Made by a program: the position numbers and the translations under genes. Below, one piece after another: positions 27,334 to 39,300 of a stretch of 64,000 nt of DNA. The notes under the pieces were generated by a model. That model made no database searches and was not told the DNA's origin. It was given only the letters and a program-made list of their open reading frames with translations. Where the stretch lies: assembly GCA_911728455.2 (NCBI GenBank), contig OU452228.1, positions 17,676,698-17,740,697 of the forward strand, written 5' to 3'. The stretch comes from Marthasterias glacialis (Eukaryota > Echinodermata > Asteroidea > Forcipulatida > Asteriidae). The stretch's first letter is position 1, and each line of letters begins with the position of its first letter.

Positions 27334-27340
27334 ATGCAAG
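27334..27340 (+). CDS. DDX11: DDX11 coding exon 1, 7-nt coding part (proposed start)
   Basis: ATGCAAG is followed directly by a perfect donor GTGAGT. Joined to exon 2 it reads [10 protein letters not shown] in frame with the helicase. The alternative is that exon 1 is untranslated and translation starts at Met17 in exon 2 (32067), which has a stronger Kozak context (AGCATGG). Human DDX11 begins only about 12 residues before its FPFPF motif, so either is possible. Confidence 0.6.
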
Positions 27341-30300
27341 GTGAGTATTCAAATTAATTGACTATTTTATGTCAAAAGTCAATAATTGTAATAATGTACT
27401 CAGGTTCAGACATTAAGTATACCTGCTCCTGTACTTGCTTGTCGTTTGCTCACACTGACTATGTGATTGACAAAGTCACATGAAATGTCATTCTTCAATT
27501 CAAGACTTCATAAATTTTGATCTTGTTTATTGTTTCTGCTGTGTCCCTTGGCTTTTCTTGTGCCATTTAGTTTTCTTTCAGAGGACCACACATACACAAT
27601 TGAAATAAGTTTTTCTTATGTTTATAAAATAAATGCTATTTTCATATTTTTCATTTTGACTATGTCCAAATTGGTGTGTAATGAATCAATTAAATCAAAT
27701 TGAATTAAGCTTTCAAATTTTCACAGCCGTGCTATTGTTGTGGTGCATGATTGATTGATTGTTAATTAATAATAATATTGATCTTCCTTTTTTTGCTAGT
27801 CGCGATAATCGTAACCCTCCATCCTCCCGACGGTCGGAGAGGATGGAGGGTTACGGTTATCGCAACTACTTTTTTGCTTACTTCTTTTTTTCCCAACTGG
27901 AACCAGTTTCAAAGCGTACCTTGGGTGTACTGATACAGTGATAGGAAGTTTTTCTGTAGCAGCTCAGAGACTCTGGATTCATCTTCCTTAAGGCCTTCTG
28001 AACTCAAATCTTATAATAGTATAACCAGCTTTAAGTTTCTACTTAAAACTCATCTTACGTCACAAGTCGTCGTTGAGGATTCTCATTTGTAACTGCTTTG
28101 TTTGCATTTTTGTTTTTCTTTGTCTCCGTGCCTTGAACGCCCAGCAGGGTTGATATTTGCGCACTATAAGTTTTTATTATTATTATGTACTTACAGCTGG
28201 GTCATTCCGCACCAACTCACCTAGGGGTTGACCCACGGTTGATCGTGACCCCCTCATATTTGTTTCTTAATTTTTTTTTAGAATCCTCTGTTTAGAAACA
28301 GCCTAGGTGTTGTTATGAGCGCATACACACATTTTTATGTGCCAAATCCTTGTCGTTTTTAAGATATGAACCCTTGAACAATTTAGCCCGTCCTCTTTTC
28401 CACTCCCTGTTAATATTGCATCGATGAGTTTGGGGAAATTTCAGAGGACCATCATCTCAAAAAAAGATAAGATTGTCAAATTGTGTGCCCTTACAGTTTT
28501 ACACACGCCAACTTTAACATGGGATGCATGGATTTGTGTACATGTGCACCTAAACAGGAAGGACAAAGTCGCCAGTGCAGGGTGTGTGTGGGTGCACGTT
28601 GATCTTGTTTACTGTTTCTGTGTCCCTTTTCACTGTGCCTTTTTTTCTCTTGGGGATTAGTTTTCTTTCAGAGGACCACGCAAATTTGGAACCCCCTTCA
28701 GTTTGCTTTGATATTACATGGGTCATGTCTAGGTTCATATGAGGGCCCCAGTTGTCAGGCACCGTTGCACTGCTGTGATTGGTCTTTCCTGGCCTATTGT
28801 AATTTGTATAGTATACGCATTACGCATGTACGCGCATACAAAACATATATGTATGATGTTCTGCTACACACATTCTTTTTAACACCCAGTTGTTGAGACT
28901 CCCTGTTGTTGTTCTATTATTCCCTTTTCTTAAGAATCCCTCTGTGAGACATGGTTTGACAAAGAAAAATGTTACATGGGGACCTTTGTTCCATCATTGT
29001 CGATTGTATAAAAGTCTCCACAATGGTATGCTTTGGACTTTGTTTAGACTTGAATAACTTGATAACCAGCTAACGCATGTAGATTTGGGTGCAATCGATC
29101 GATCTGCCCAATCAGTCGATCAAGACGTTTTACCAGTTGATCCGGCTGCCACCAGTCGAACACTTTTCTTTACAATTCACAACTCTAGAGCTTTTTTTTT
29201 TTAAAGTAAGTAAAGTCAGAGATATCCTTCAGACTCCACCAATCGCATAACGGGATCGACCGACAGCGCAGATCGACTGATCGCGCCCAATATATATTGC
29301 ATGCCGATATTTTCCCTGCCAGAAACGGGATGATGTTACTTTTGTGTTTTTGTGACCGAAATGAAGTTCTATTCCGGACCATGCACAGCACATGCACTCA
29401 CTGTGCAGTGCTTTGTTTCACGTACACAATGCTGAAATTCTCCCTTTATGCAGGGGTTATTGTGTAATCCCTGATTCTAGACCTTTGTCCTTGTGTTATA
29501 AGAAGAGGATGATGAAACATTGGGAGGCTTCCACCATAGTATCGTTGTATTTTGGCTCAATGGAGGTTAAGTCCGAGTGAACCAAGATTCCAGCCCTGGT
29601 TCTGGTCTTAGGACCAATCCTCAGCCGTGTCTCTTGGCCGAGGTTTTGTGATTCATGGTAAATGAATCTGATATTTGCTCGATAGAGAAACAACAAATCC
29701 CGGTGCTTCAATAAAAAACTTTGGTCTCATGGCTTTGTTTAGTCATGGTTTCTATGTGTGCTGGTGGTACTCTTTTAAAAAAAATGATTCCGGCAATTCT
29801 GAGATAATAATTCTGTCAGGATGGCGCGGAAAATGTGGAAGATCCACGGAACAAACAGGTTAACTTAAATACACCTTTTCATGATAAAGGCATTTGAAAT
29901 TTGCACTGGGCACCTTACCTTAACTGTCAGTTCCTTGTTCTTCACAGTCCATTCAGTAGCTCATTAAAAATGCAGGCCAACTCTTGGCTGTCTTTTTGTG
30001 GCAAACCTCATTCATGGGTGCTTTTATACTAATTGCTTCTTGTATGTACATGTACATGACCCTGGAGATATGCTGGACTTTTAACCAAAACTTCTCAAGT
30101 AGATTTTCATGGTGTCTGTATGTGACTGTGCACAGTCCATACACAGAATTAAGAAATTGTTTGGTGTAGGATTTACAACTACCATGTTGATTAATATGTA
30201 TGTGCTTGTGTATGGGCCAAATGAAAGTCAAATAAACTCTGCTTTTGAGCCAAAAAGCCATTAGAGGCATAAAAATTAGTCTCAATAGACTTAAGAAACT

Positions 30301-33300
30301 TAGGGGTACATGTATGTTCATAGAAAGATAATTTTAAGTTTGAAACTTCTTCAAAAAGACTGTATAGTGTTAATGTGTACTACAAAATAATGCAAAATTC
30401 CCATTTGACAAAATGTGTTATTTTACCATAATGAATTTAAGAAGCCAATCTGAAGTTTCTTACAGACACAACGCAGCCTGAATGGACATGCAGGCTTTAT
30501 ACTGAAAGTAATTGGAGTTGATTTATAGGTTGTTTTAGCTCTCTTTTTTTAAGTGCCTCAAAATGTGCATTTTTCTTCCATTTTTTGAAATGAAATATGA
30601 GTGTAATTAGAAAATTAATAATTTCACCAACTAAAATTATTTCCAGTATATTTTTGGGTGGTTTCAGGTACTTAAAAAACAGTTACAACCATTGGGAAAA
30701 CTGCTAATATGACGGTAGAAAAGGTGCTTTTATGGTGTATCCCATTCATACATGTAAAACACCTCTTGCTGGTTCTGTATTCTGGTTAGCTGAAACACGG
30801 TCACGTGGGGTTAACTATAGGCTAGTGCATAAGATTTCCGCCACTGTGAACTAGACACATGTCAAGACATCGCATGCGCGTAATATGTGGGAAATAGTGC
30901 CCGAACTGGGCACTGCTCAAAATATTTTGACTGGTTACAGCACTCTTTGGCACGCACCGTTCATCTATTGTTTAATGTTTTGCAGACTGGGTTGGTGGGC
31001 GCACAAAGTATACAAAAGGTCCATGTAATGAAATAAAAACATGCAGGTTTTTTTGTACGCTTGAAACTATGTTGGAAGTGCTCTGCTAGGGTACATGTAC
31101 AGCCAGGCCATTAAAACTGTTATATTTATACATTTATTTTGGTTGGTGAGCAGTTTGAGACTGCTGTTTTTTTTTCCTCCGTCGTTATTTTCTTTTTTAC
31201 AACACTTAATGTTACTTGGAAGTACATGGAAGTGAAAGTTTAATTAGATTGAAATTCCTCATCCTGTCCCAAAAGTATTGCTTGTGTTGAAATTTCCAGG
31301 TGGACGAGATGTATTCTGAAGTTTTCCCTTCTTTTAAATGGAATTACCTCATATTGGCAATTCTACAGTTACCTGCATTACAATTGTGACCACAGGTATT
31401 AACAATCTGGTTTTAATGACAATTTTTGTGACTTATCTGCAGACATTTTTTTTACCATGAATTTCAGCTTATCTAGTTGTGAACATGGTGAAGTCAGATT
31501 TCTGATCTTGTCAATAATTTATTATTATTGAGTGGTTTGTTGATTTATATTGTTCTAGGCAGCCATGAAGCTGAATTGCAATAGTATTACAATTTTAAAA
31601 GTATTTATAAAAAATTATAATTTTATTTATTAATTCTGGTCCTGAAGCCAAGGATTCTCAGAAAGGCGAACTTAATCACTATACTAGCCAAAGAACCCCA
31701 TGGAGAGAAGTCAAGGAAGGAAGTTTCAGTTTAAGATGTGCGAGGAACACCCCAAGAGATTTATTCCAGGGAAAACCCATGCAATCAGGTGGGGACTGAA
31801 AACCTAATCCACATACTGCCCCCGGCGGGTTTCGAACCAGGGTCATAGAGGTGGAAGGTGAGGCAACATATGCCAACCCGACCACCCCAAATTACAGTAC
31901 CGGTAATAAGAAACAAACAACTGACAGTCTTAAAATTAAAATTAACATAAAATATGCGATCAGTACTCTTTCTGATAGACGAAGAAATTATAACATCGCT
32001 CCTTTGTTTGTTAATGCAGGAATTGTTGACACAACAACTTCTGTCACTCCGACGTCAAGCATGGACGTATCCATGACCTCATGCGAGGATGATGACAACC
32101 CCTCTCCACCCCAAAGCTTCCCTTTTCCTTTTACCCCCTACCCCATCCAAGAGGACTTCATGAAGGCTCTGTACGCCACCATTGACGAGGGGAAGATTGG
32201 AATATTTGAAAGTCCAACAGGAACAGTTGAGTATTCTTAGGCAAAGTTGAAATCAATGGGAGGGTACCAGGCCTTGATCTTAACCGAGGCCACCGAGGCC
32301 ATTGGCCTCACGCCCTGTCGAGTTGGCCAGCATGCCCTTCAGAAAAATTGCACTGTCACTACCAACTTGGCCAGCATGCCTTCGATTTCTCTGATTTGGC
32401 CAGCAAAGGCCCCATTTTTCTTAAGATCAAGGCCTGGGTACATTCTTATATAGGGCTTTATCGACGCCCGACAGGCATCTCATAGCGCTCATTATCTTTC
32501 GACAGGTGTGCACAGCTATTTTTTTATTAATTTTTTATATATATATATTTTTTTATTGGATGTCGCCAGACATACAAGGCCAGTGAGTCACTTGAGGTGT
32601 GGGCTACAAATCAACTGTTTTTCCAGGGGCCGTTGCCACTTATTCCTGGGGCTGAAACAGGGTTACCCCTTTACAGTCGTTAAGGATGTAGGCTTGGGTA
32701 TCATCCATCAGAAGCCTGGCTGATAGAGCAGAAGGCTCTACCTCCCCAACTTTTATGAAGCAATTATGGTTAAGTGCCTTGCTCAAGGACACAAGTGTCA
32801 TGACTGGGACTCGAACCCAAACTCCGATGACTCAGCCACCAGAGCTTGAGTCTGACGCACTAACCACTCGGCCGAGACACGCCACAAGCTATATTGGCTT
32901 TATAGGATCTGTTTTTATAGCACCTTGTAAGGGTTTGCAAACCGATGTACGGCAATCTGCAGCCAACCATGCCAGAAACACTGGGGCAAAACCCTCCTCT
33001 TAACAAAAAGTGTTCCAGGTTCTTCTCAGATTTTTCCCCAGGATTTTTTAAAGAGAGGGGGGGGCGCAGCATTCTGGACCAAAATTTTGAAAATTTGGCT
33101 GGAGCACACTGATTTGAACAAGGTACTGAGAATGTTTTTTTTTATTATTGATATTTAATTGTTTATATTTGGTTTGAAAAACTCTAAAATTGTGCAATCT
33201 GAAGCATTTAAACTGCTATAGTATTATATGTTATGATTTTTTAAGAATTTGATCTTAAAAAGACAAAAACAATTTTACATTTCTCGCATATCGGCCCAAT

Positions 33301-36300
33301 ACGCAAGCCTGTGCACGGAGAACTCTGCTTCTAAAGTACATTTTACACAAACACCAACAACTATTTCACCTTGTACTTTGGTTTTGAAGTTCAGCTATTT
33401 ATAAAGCTTGTGATGTGTTGTACATGTCTGGCTTGCAATCATTGCATTAGTTGTACACAGTTGAGTGCATTTCTGCTGTTGAAAACCTGTTATTGTGTTG
33501 AAAGAAAGTTGGTAATACTCCCAAAAACATAAAAAGCAGTTGAATGCTGTCTGGGTGGCACCTTGGTAGTGCTGGCTGCTACTGTTGTTTGGACAATTGG
33601 GGGAAGGAGAGGGTAGGGGTTCATTTGAAGAGGTTGGTTAACTAGAGTAAAGTTCAAAAGATAACGATGTTCATTGGCTAAAAAATTTGTGTAATTGTAG
33701 GCCTACATAACATTGACTCTGCATTTCTGTCGCATGTTGTTTGTCATGATGCTTGGATGTGTACACATTGTATAACAGATTGGCATGTAGTATAACAATG
33801 AGAACCAAATGTGGGAAGCTACATGTAGTAGTATTATATGTTATGATTTTTTAAGAATTTGATCTTAAAAAAAACAAAAACAATTTTGCATTTCGGCCCA
33901 ATACGCAAGCTTGTGCAAGGAGAGAACCCTGCTTCTAAAGTTCATTTTACACAAACACCAACAGCTTTAAGACCCATCTGAAGGAGAAAGCAATTATGAT
34001 TAAGTGTCTTGCTCAAGGACACAAGTGTCATTTAGGGAACCGAACCCACCCACACTGACAACACCAGAACTTGAGTCCAGTACACTAGCTCTCTTAATTG
34101 AAATATTGTTCTTTATTGTCTTGCCAACTTTGCGCAGCTGTATATGAAGCCGTGGAGTGATTTAACATTGATTAAAAACAATTCCTAAGGTAACATTTTG
34201 ATTTAAAACTGTCTCTTTTGAAGGGTAAATCTCTCAGCTTAATCTGCGGCGCCCTCAAATGGCTGACTGACCATCAACAAAAAGAACGAGAAGCGGTTGA
34301 GGCAATAATCAAAGGAGAAAACAAAACACAGGGGTAAATCGCTGTTTACAATGTAGTTTATAGCCTATACATGTTTAGGATGCTTTAACAAAAACTAAGT
34401 TGTAGAAATAATTTTAGGGTCTATAGAATGTATTGATTTATCTGAAGCTATTTTTTCCTTGTTTATGCTTTAGGCATTAATAAATCCAGTAAAAAGTTCC
34501 CCAAACTAAAAAAAACAAACACTAATTTTTTTATTTGTCTTGAGTTTTTATTCATGATAAGTCCTGCCCCCTCACATGTTGACCAGTCACAGCCTTGTCT
34601 TCGCCACCGAAAGTCTGACAAAAGTCCAACACGATAAGATCCTATTGGAAAATGTAAACGTGCATGTGCGTACTTATAGCGCACATGGTCATGTCATGCA
34701 GTGTGGCATTGAAGAGACGTACATTGTGCTTCCCAACGCCGTGTACAGTGATGATGTAGCCAATGCTGTGCTTGGCCAATATGTTTAGGGGGCGGGGCTT
34801 AATGGATTGGTCTATTGTCTCAAGCATGACAAGCAGACTTCTTATAATATTTTCGTGTAACAAATGTTTCTCAAAAAAACGCTTGTTAGATTTGGTCATT
34901 TGGTGCAGAACACCAGCCCAAGACGCTAGCTTGGGCATGGAGGAGAATTATGGGTTACATAATTAAAACATTAAACTGAAATGTTGAGACGTTTTGAGCT
35001 TAAGTGCATCATGTCATAAACAGGGACATCAGAGAGGCTGAGATGAATGTGAAGAACCCTCCCTCAAGCTCAGAGCCTGACTGGGTTCTAGATTTTGACA
35101 ACAAACGAGCTCAGATGGAGAAAAATACCCAGCTCCTTGTAAGTGGAAGTCAAAATTCATATTTGCTATAAAAATCGACATTTATGCATGGTTGAAAAGT
35201 GAAAGAACCATCCAAAGTCTATCATGTCTATGGCCAAGTTTGCACAAGAACCATTAGTCGACTAGAGGCCGATATTGCCTGGTACCCCACTCCAACACAT
35301 ATTTTTGAGCATGAGAACCGGTTAAAGTCGGCCACTAGTCCACAAATTGTTATTGTGTGAACTTGGCTTATGTTTGTCATGTCTATTCAAATCTCACTAT
35401 ATTCCCACTACATTACAAGTAAATTGTCTATCATTGTGAAATGCATTGTGCATCTTTGTCCAAGACTGTGAATGATTTCCCTGGGTAAAAGCGCTCCAAA
35501 AATGCTTTTTATTGTCCCGTATTGTTGTTGTTATTATTAACTGCAAAGATCAAATAAAGAAGGAGACGTTTGTTTTAATCTTCAGGAGGAGCATAGACAG
35601 ATATTGAAGAGAGAAGAAAAGTTGCAACAAATGAGAGATGAGATCAAACAAAAGGCCGTTGTCAAACGAAAGGTACTGTCACCAAAGCCATCCCCAGAAT
35701 AGCATCGGCTGGATGGGTTGGGTTGCTCCAAATTTTAATCTCGAATGTCGCTGGCCTTTGGTCTTGCTGTGGAAGGGATGGGGTAATTTTGTCCATAACA
35801 GTAAGAAAAAGGTTTCAAATTTTAATGTTGGTTGAAAGGTTCAAGGGGCACCAGAGCAAAGATTTATGAGCACCTATTGACAACTTTATTGATCTTGGTT
35901 TAATTCACTTCAGCATAACATCGACTGAGGGCTCTATTAGGCCCTTATTTACAATTTAGTATTTTTGATAATCAAAAGGACAGCCAATCTAAATAAAAAT
36001 GGGTATAAATCAGAAAAGAATAATCAAACACTACTGATAAATGAGAAACAAACTTTCTGTTTGTTTTCACCAAACAAAAACTTTGAGAAAGAAGTATCAC
36101 CAATAAACTCAATTTACCAGGTACTTGCCAATTATATGAAATTCAAACAAATGTTAATCAGGACCTTAATATTGTACTGAACCAATTGTATATATATACT
36201 TTAATTGTTTGTATTTATCTTTTCTTCTTTTTCTGAATTTATACGGGAGGGGGGGTGTAGATTTCTGATTGTGATTTTGATTTGTATGACTTGTGAAGAA

Positions 36301-39300
36301 TGAGGTAATCATGTTTTGATAGAATTTAATGATAACTTCATCAACTATTTCATTTGATTATTTTGTTGTAGCGATTTTCTCCTACGGATAAGGCTGATAT
36401 GTCCCAGCCTTTAGATGAGAATGCTAACCTCCAGAAACCATCCGACAACGATGAAGACAGCATCCTTGTAGCTGATTACCATAGCGACGATGAGATGGCA
36501 ACATCTTGTGATTCAGGAGAAGAGGAGGAGGAGGATGAGCCTCATGTCACAAAGGTAAAAAGATAGTTTGCTTGAAGGTTTTTCTAGTGATAAGCCAGCA
36601 TCTCATGCTGATACCAATTAACATTTGGCTGACGCTCAAAACTTCCAATCCCTCTTTTCCTATTCCCCTCCCCCCACCCAACCATATTTCATCTTGGCTT
36701 TGGTGCCCCTGACCGAACCATGACACCATGGACTCCGTGAAACAGTTGCCTGTGTACGTGCAATCTGCTACAGTGTCTCACCACACTTGGCCTTTTGACA
36801 TGACCTCCGCCAACACACAGAAACTCTGAATGCCAGTTTACAAGCCCGCCGCTGTGTGTTGCTTAAGAGTTTTGCCAGTTATTGGTCCTCTAAAGCGGAC
36901 TGGTTAAGAGAGGTGAACTTACCATCAAAAGAGAAAGCAATATCGTATGCAAGCTTCATAATTTCCATTGATAAATGTTGCGTCTGTATCTCCTCAAAAA
37001 TAAAACACCAGGAGTTGAGGGGATTCAATCTGTAGACCAAGAAGGAGTTTGCAAATTATTTTCAGGATTTGTCATGTTTGTACAATCACACACCCCTGGT
37101 AGTTCGCAGCAAACGTCACACTCCCAGACCTTCTAGACGGTGCCTTTTCACATTTCTCAGGCCTGGAGTTACACGGAGGCCACGAAGGCCATGCCTTCCG
37201 TTGCCCTGGTCTTGGCCTTGGTTCCCCTGAAGAAAGTTTCCCATAGACTTTAAGATGTTCAAATGAAAGTGCCATTGGCAAAATGAAGATGGCCCTGCCC
37301 TGTCAGCCATGAAATTCCAGGCCTAATTTCTATCTAACATTTGACTGTCTTCAATCCTTTGCTTGCAGATATTCTACTGCAGTCGGACCCATTCTCAGTT
37401 GAGTCAGTTTGTTCATGAGATCCAGAAAAGTCCATATGGAGAAACAACAAAAGTAGTGACTCTAGGATCCAGACAGGTAAGGGGCTTTGTCAGACGCGGG
37501 GATTTCATCTAAGATATTAAAAAATGTTGAGCACAAATTACAACTTGATTTAATTTGATTTAAGTTTACTCAGATAAAATACAGTAAAAAATATGGCACA
37601 ATACAATAAGAGTAAACCAAGAAAACGCAGGTAACATTGCACCATTCTTTGCCTTTTCCTGTGCAATTCTGTGTTTTTTGTATTGTTTTTGGATGCCTTT
37701 TAGTTTTCTTTTTAAGGATCCTGACATAATTAAGCGGTGATTGTAAACAGCTTTTTGGCCCTCCTTGGCTTTGTATTCAGTGATTTGTTTATGTATCTCT
37801 TTGTATTTTTGTATTTTTGGCAAATTAAATGAAATGAAAAGCAAATAAAAACATTTTGATCTAAGGTTAACCCTAGAAAGGCTATAACTTACGCTTGTTT
37901 CCATGAACAAGCAATAATAACTGTGGATAAGGCACCTCCACAGCATTCAACCCCATGATCTGTACATCCAAAAAGGAAATGATTAACTACTTTTTGTCTT
38001 TGCCCTCTCCTTTTTCCACAGATGTCACCCCTTTTTAAATCTATCTCATACACTAATTTATTCCCCCCTTTTTCCCATATTTGATTTTGTCTTTTGTGTT
38101 TAAAACCTCTTGTGGTTAAACCAGACTCTTCCCCCCCCCCCTTTGTCTCCCTCTTAATTGTTGATCCCTTGCATCTTCTGACTGCTTTCTGCCTCTCTCT
38201 TTTCACTTCTTTCCACTTGACGGCTGTTGTTACTCCAGTATACTTGTATGTGTGTGTTGTGCTATGTTGTCATTTAGCCTTTGAAAAAGACTCTGCTAGG
38301 GTCGAAACGTGAGGCTATTAACAATTTCTTTGCAAGCAATAATAAAGTTACAAACACAATTTACATTAAAAATGCAAACAATGAAAAAAAAAATGTAAAA
38401 ATAAACTTTTGTGACACTGTGTAAAGTGTAAAGTTGAAATTTGGTGGAGGTTGCCTTCTTCCTTTGTTCAGGAATAAAGTTTACATGGTTTAGGGTTTAG
38501 TTTGTTCAGGCAAAGTCTAAAAGTATACTTTGTTTTTCCCGATGAAGAACATGCTGTTCAAACATTAAAGAGACCTTCGGTTCTTTTCAGAACCACACTA
38601 AATCACTGAAAGGGTTGTGTACAACATTTGTAAGATAAGAAAATATAATTGTTCACAGATTTGCACATAACTATACATGGTAGAACGATGGTTGTGATGG
38701 AAAACTTCCCATGACAAATGTTTGCCGGAAATGCTGTAGTTTTTGAGAAATTAGTAAAACAATTAGATTTGATCTTGCAAGTCCAAAACCTGATGTTTGA
38801 AAACTGTAAAAACACATAAGGGGTGTCTTCACTATTTTCTTGTGACTCGGATGGCGGATTGAGTTTAAAGTTTCACACCCTTGTTTTTGTATTAATATGT
38901 TGGGTCTCATAAAGTGTGGATGCTGGATACCCGAGGAAAATGCCTGAGATTTTTTTTCACAGGACTCGAGAAAGTACTGAGTATACAATGCTTAACACAC
39001 ATCGGTGTATGGGTAAAACATTACAAATAATATTCTTTATCCTCGATGCAATAATTAACATCTATCTTAATTTGTGGATACTGGTCTTTGACAATTACCC
39101 AGTTGGCCGCGTACTTTAAGAGATTACATGGTGTCTCTTCAAACCTACGTCGCAACGTACCTTCCCCATGCGAACTCTCAAATCATTCCTAAACTTTCTT
39201 ATTTTTTTTACAACCAGAATTTATGCATCAATGAAACGGTTAAGAAACTGAAATCGCTGAGTTTAATCAACGACAGATGCCTGGAACTGCAGAAAAAGAA

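Noticed and set aside
26902..27339. 145-codon minus-strand open frame over the DDX11 promoter
   Set aside because: The frame begins with TTG, not ATG. It has no recognisable match, runs antisense through the DDX11 start, and has AT-driven composition. Treated as chance.
37566..38206. Two overlapping minus-strand frames of 126 and 105 codons, lysine-rich
   Set aside because: Low-complexity C/T-rich plus strand gives K/R/E-rich reverse frames. There is no domain, and repeats run through both.
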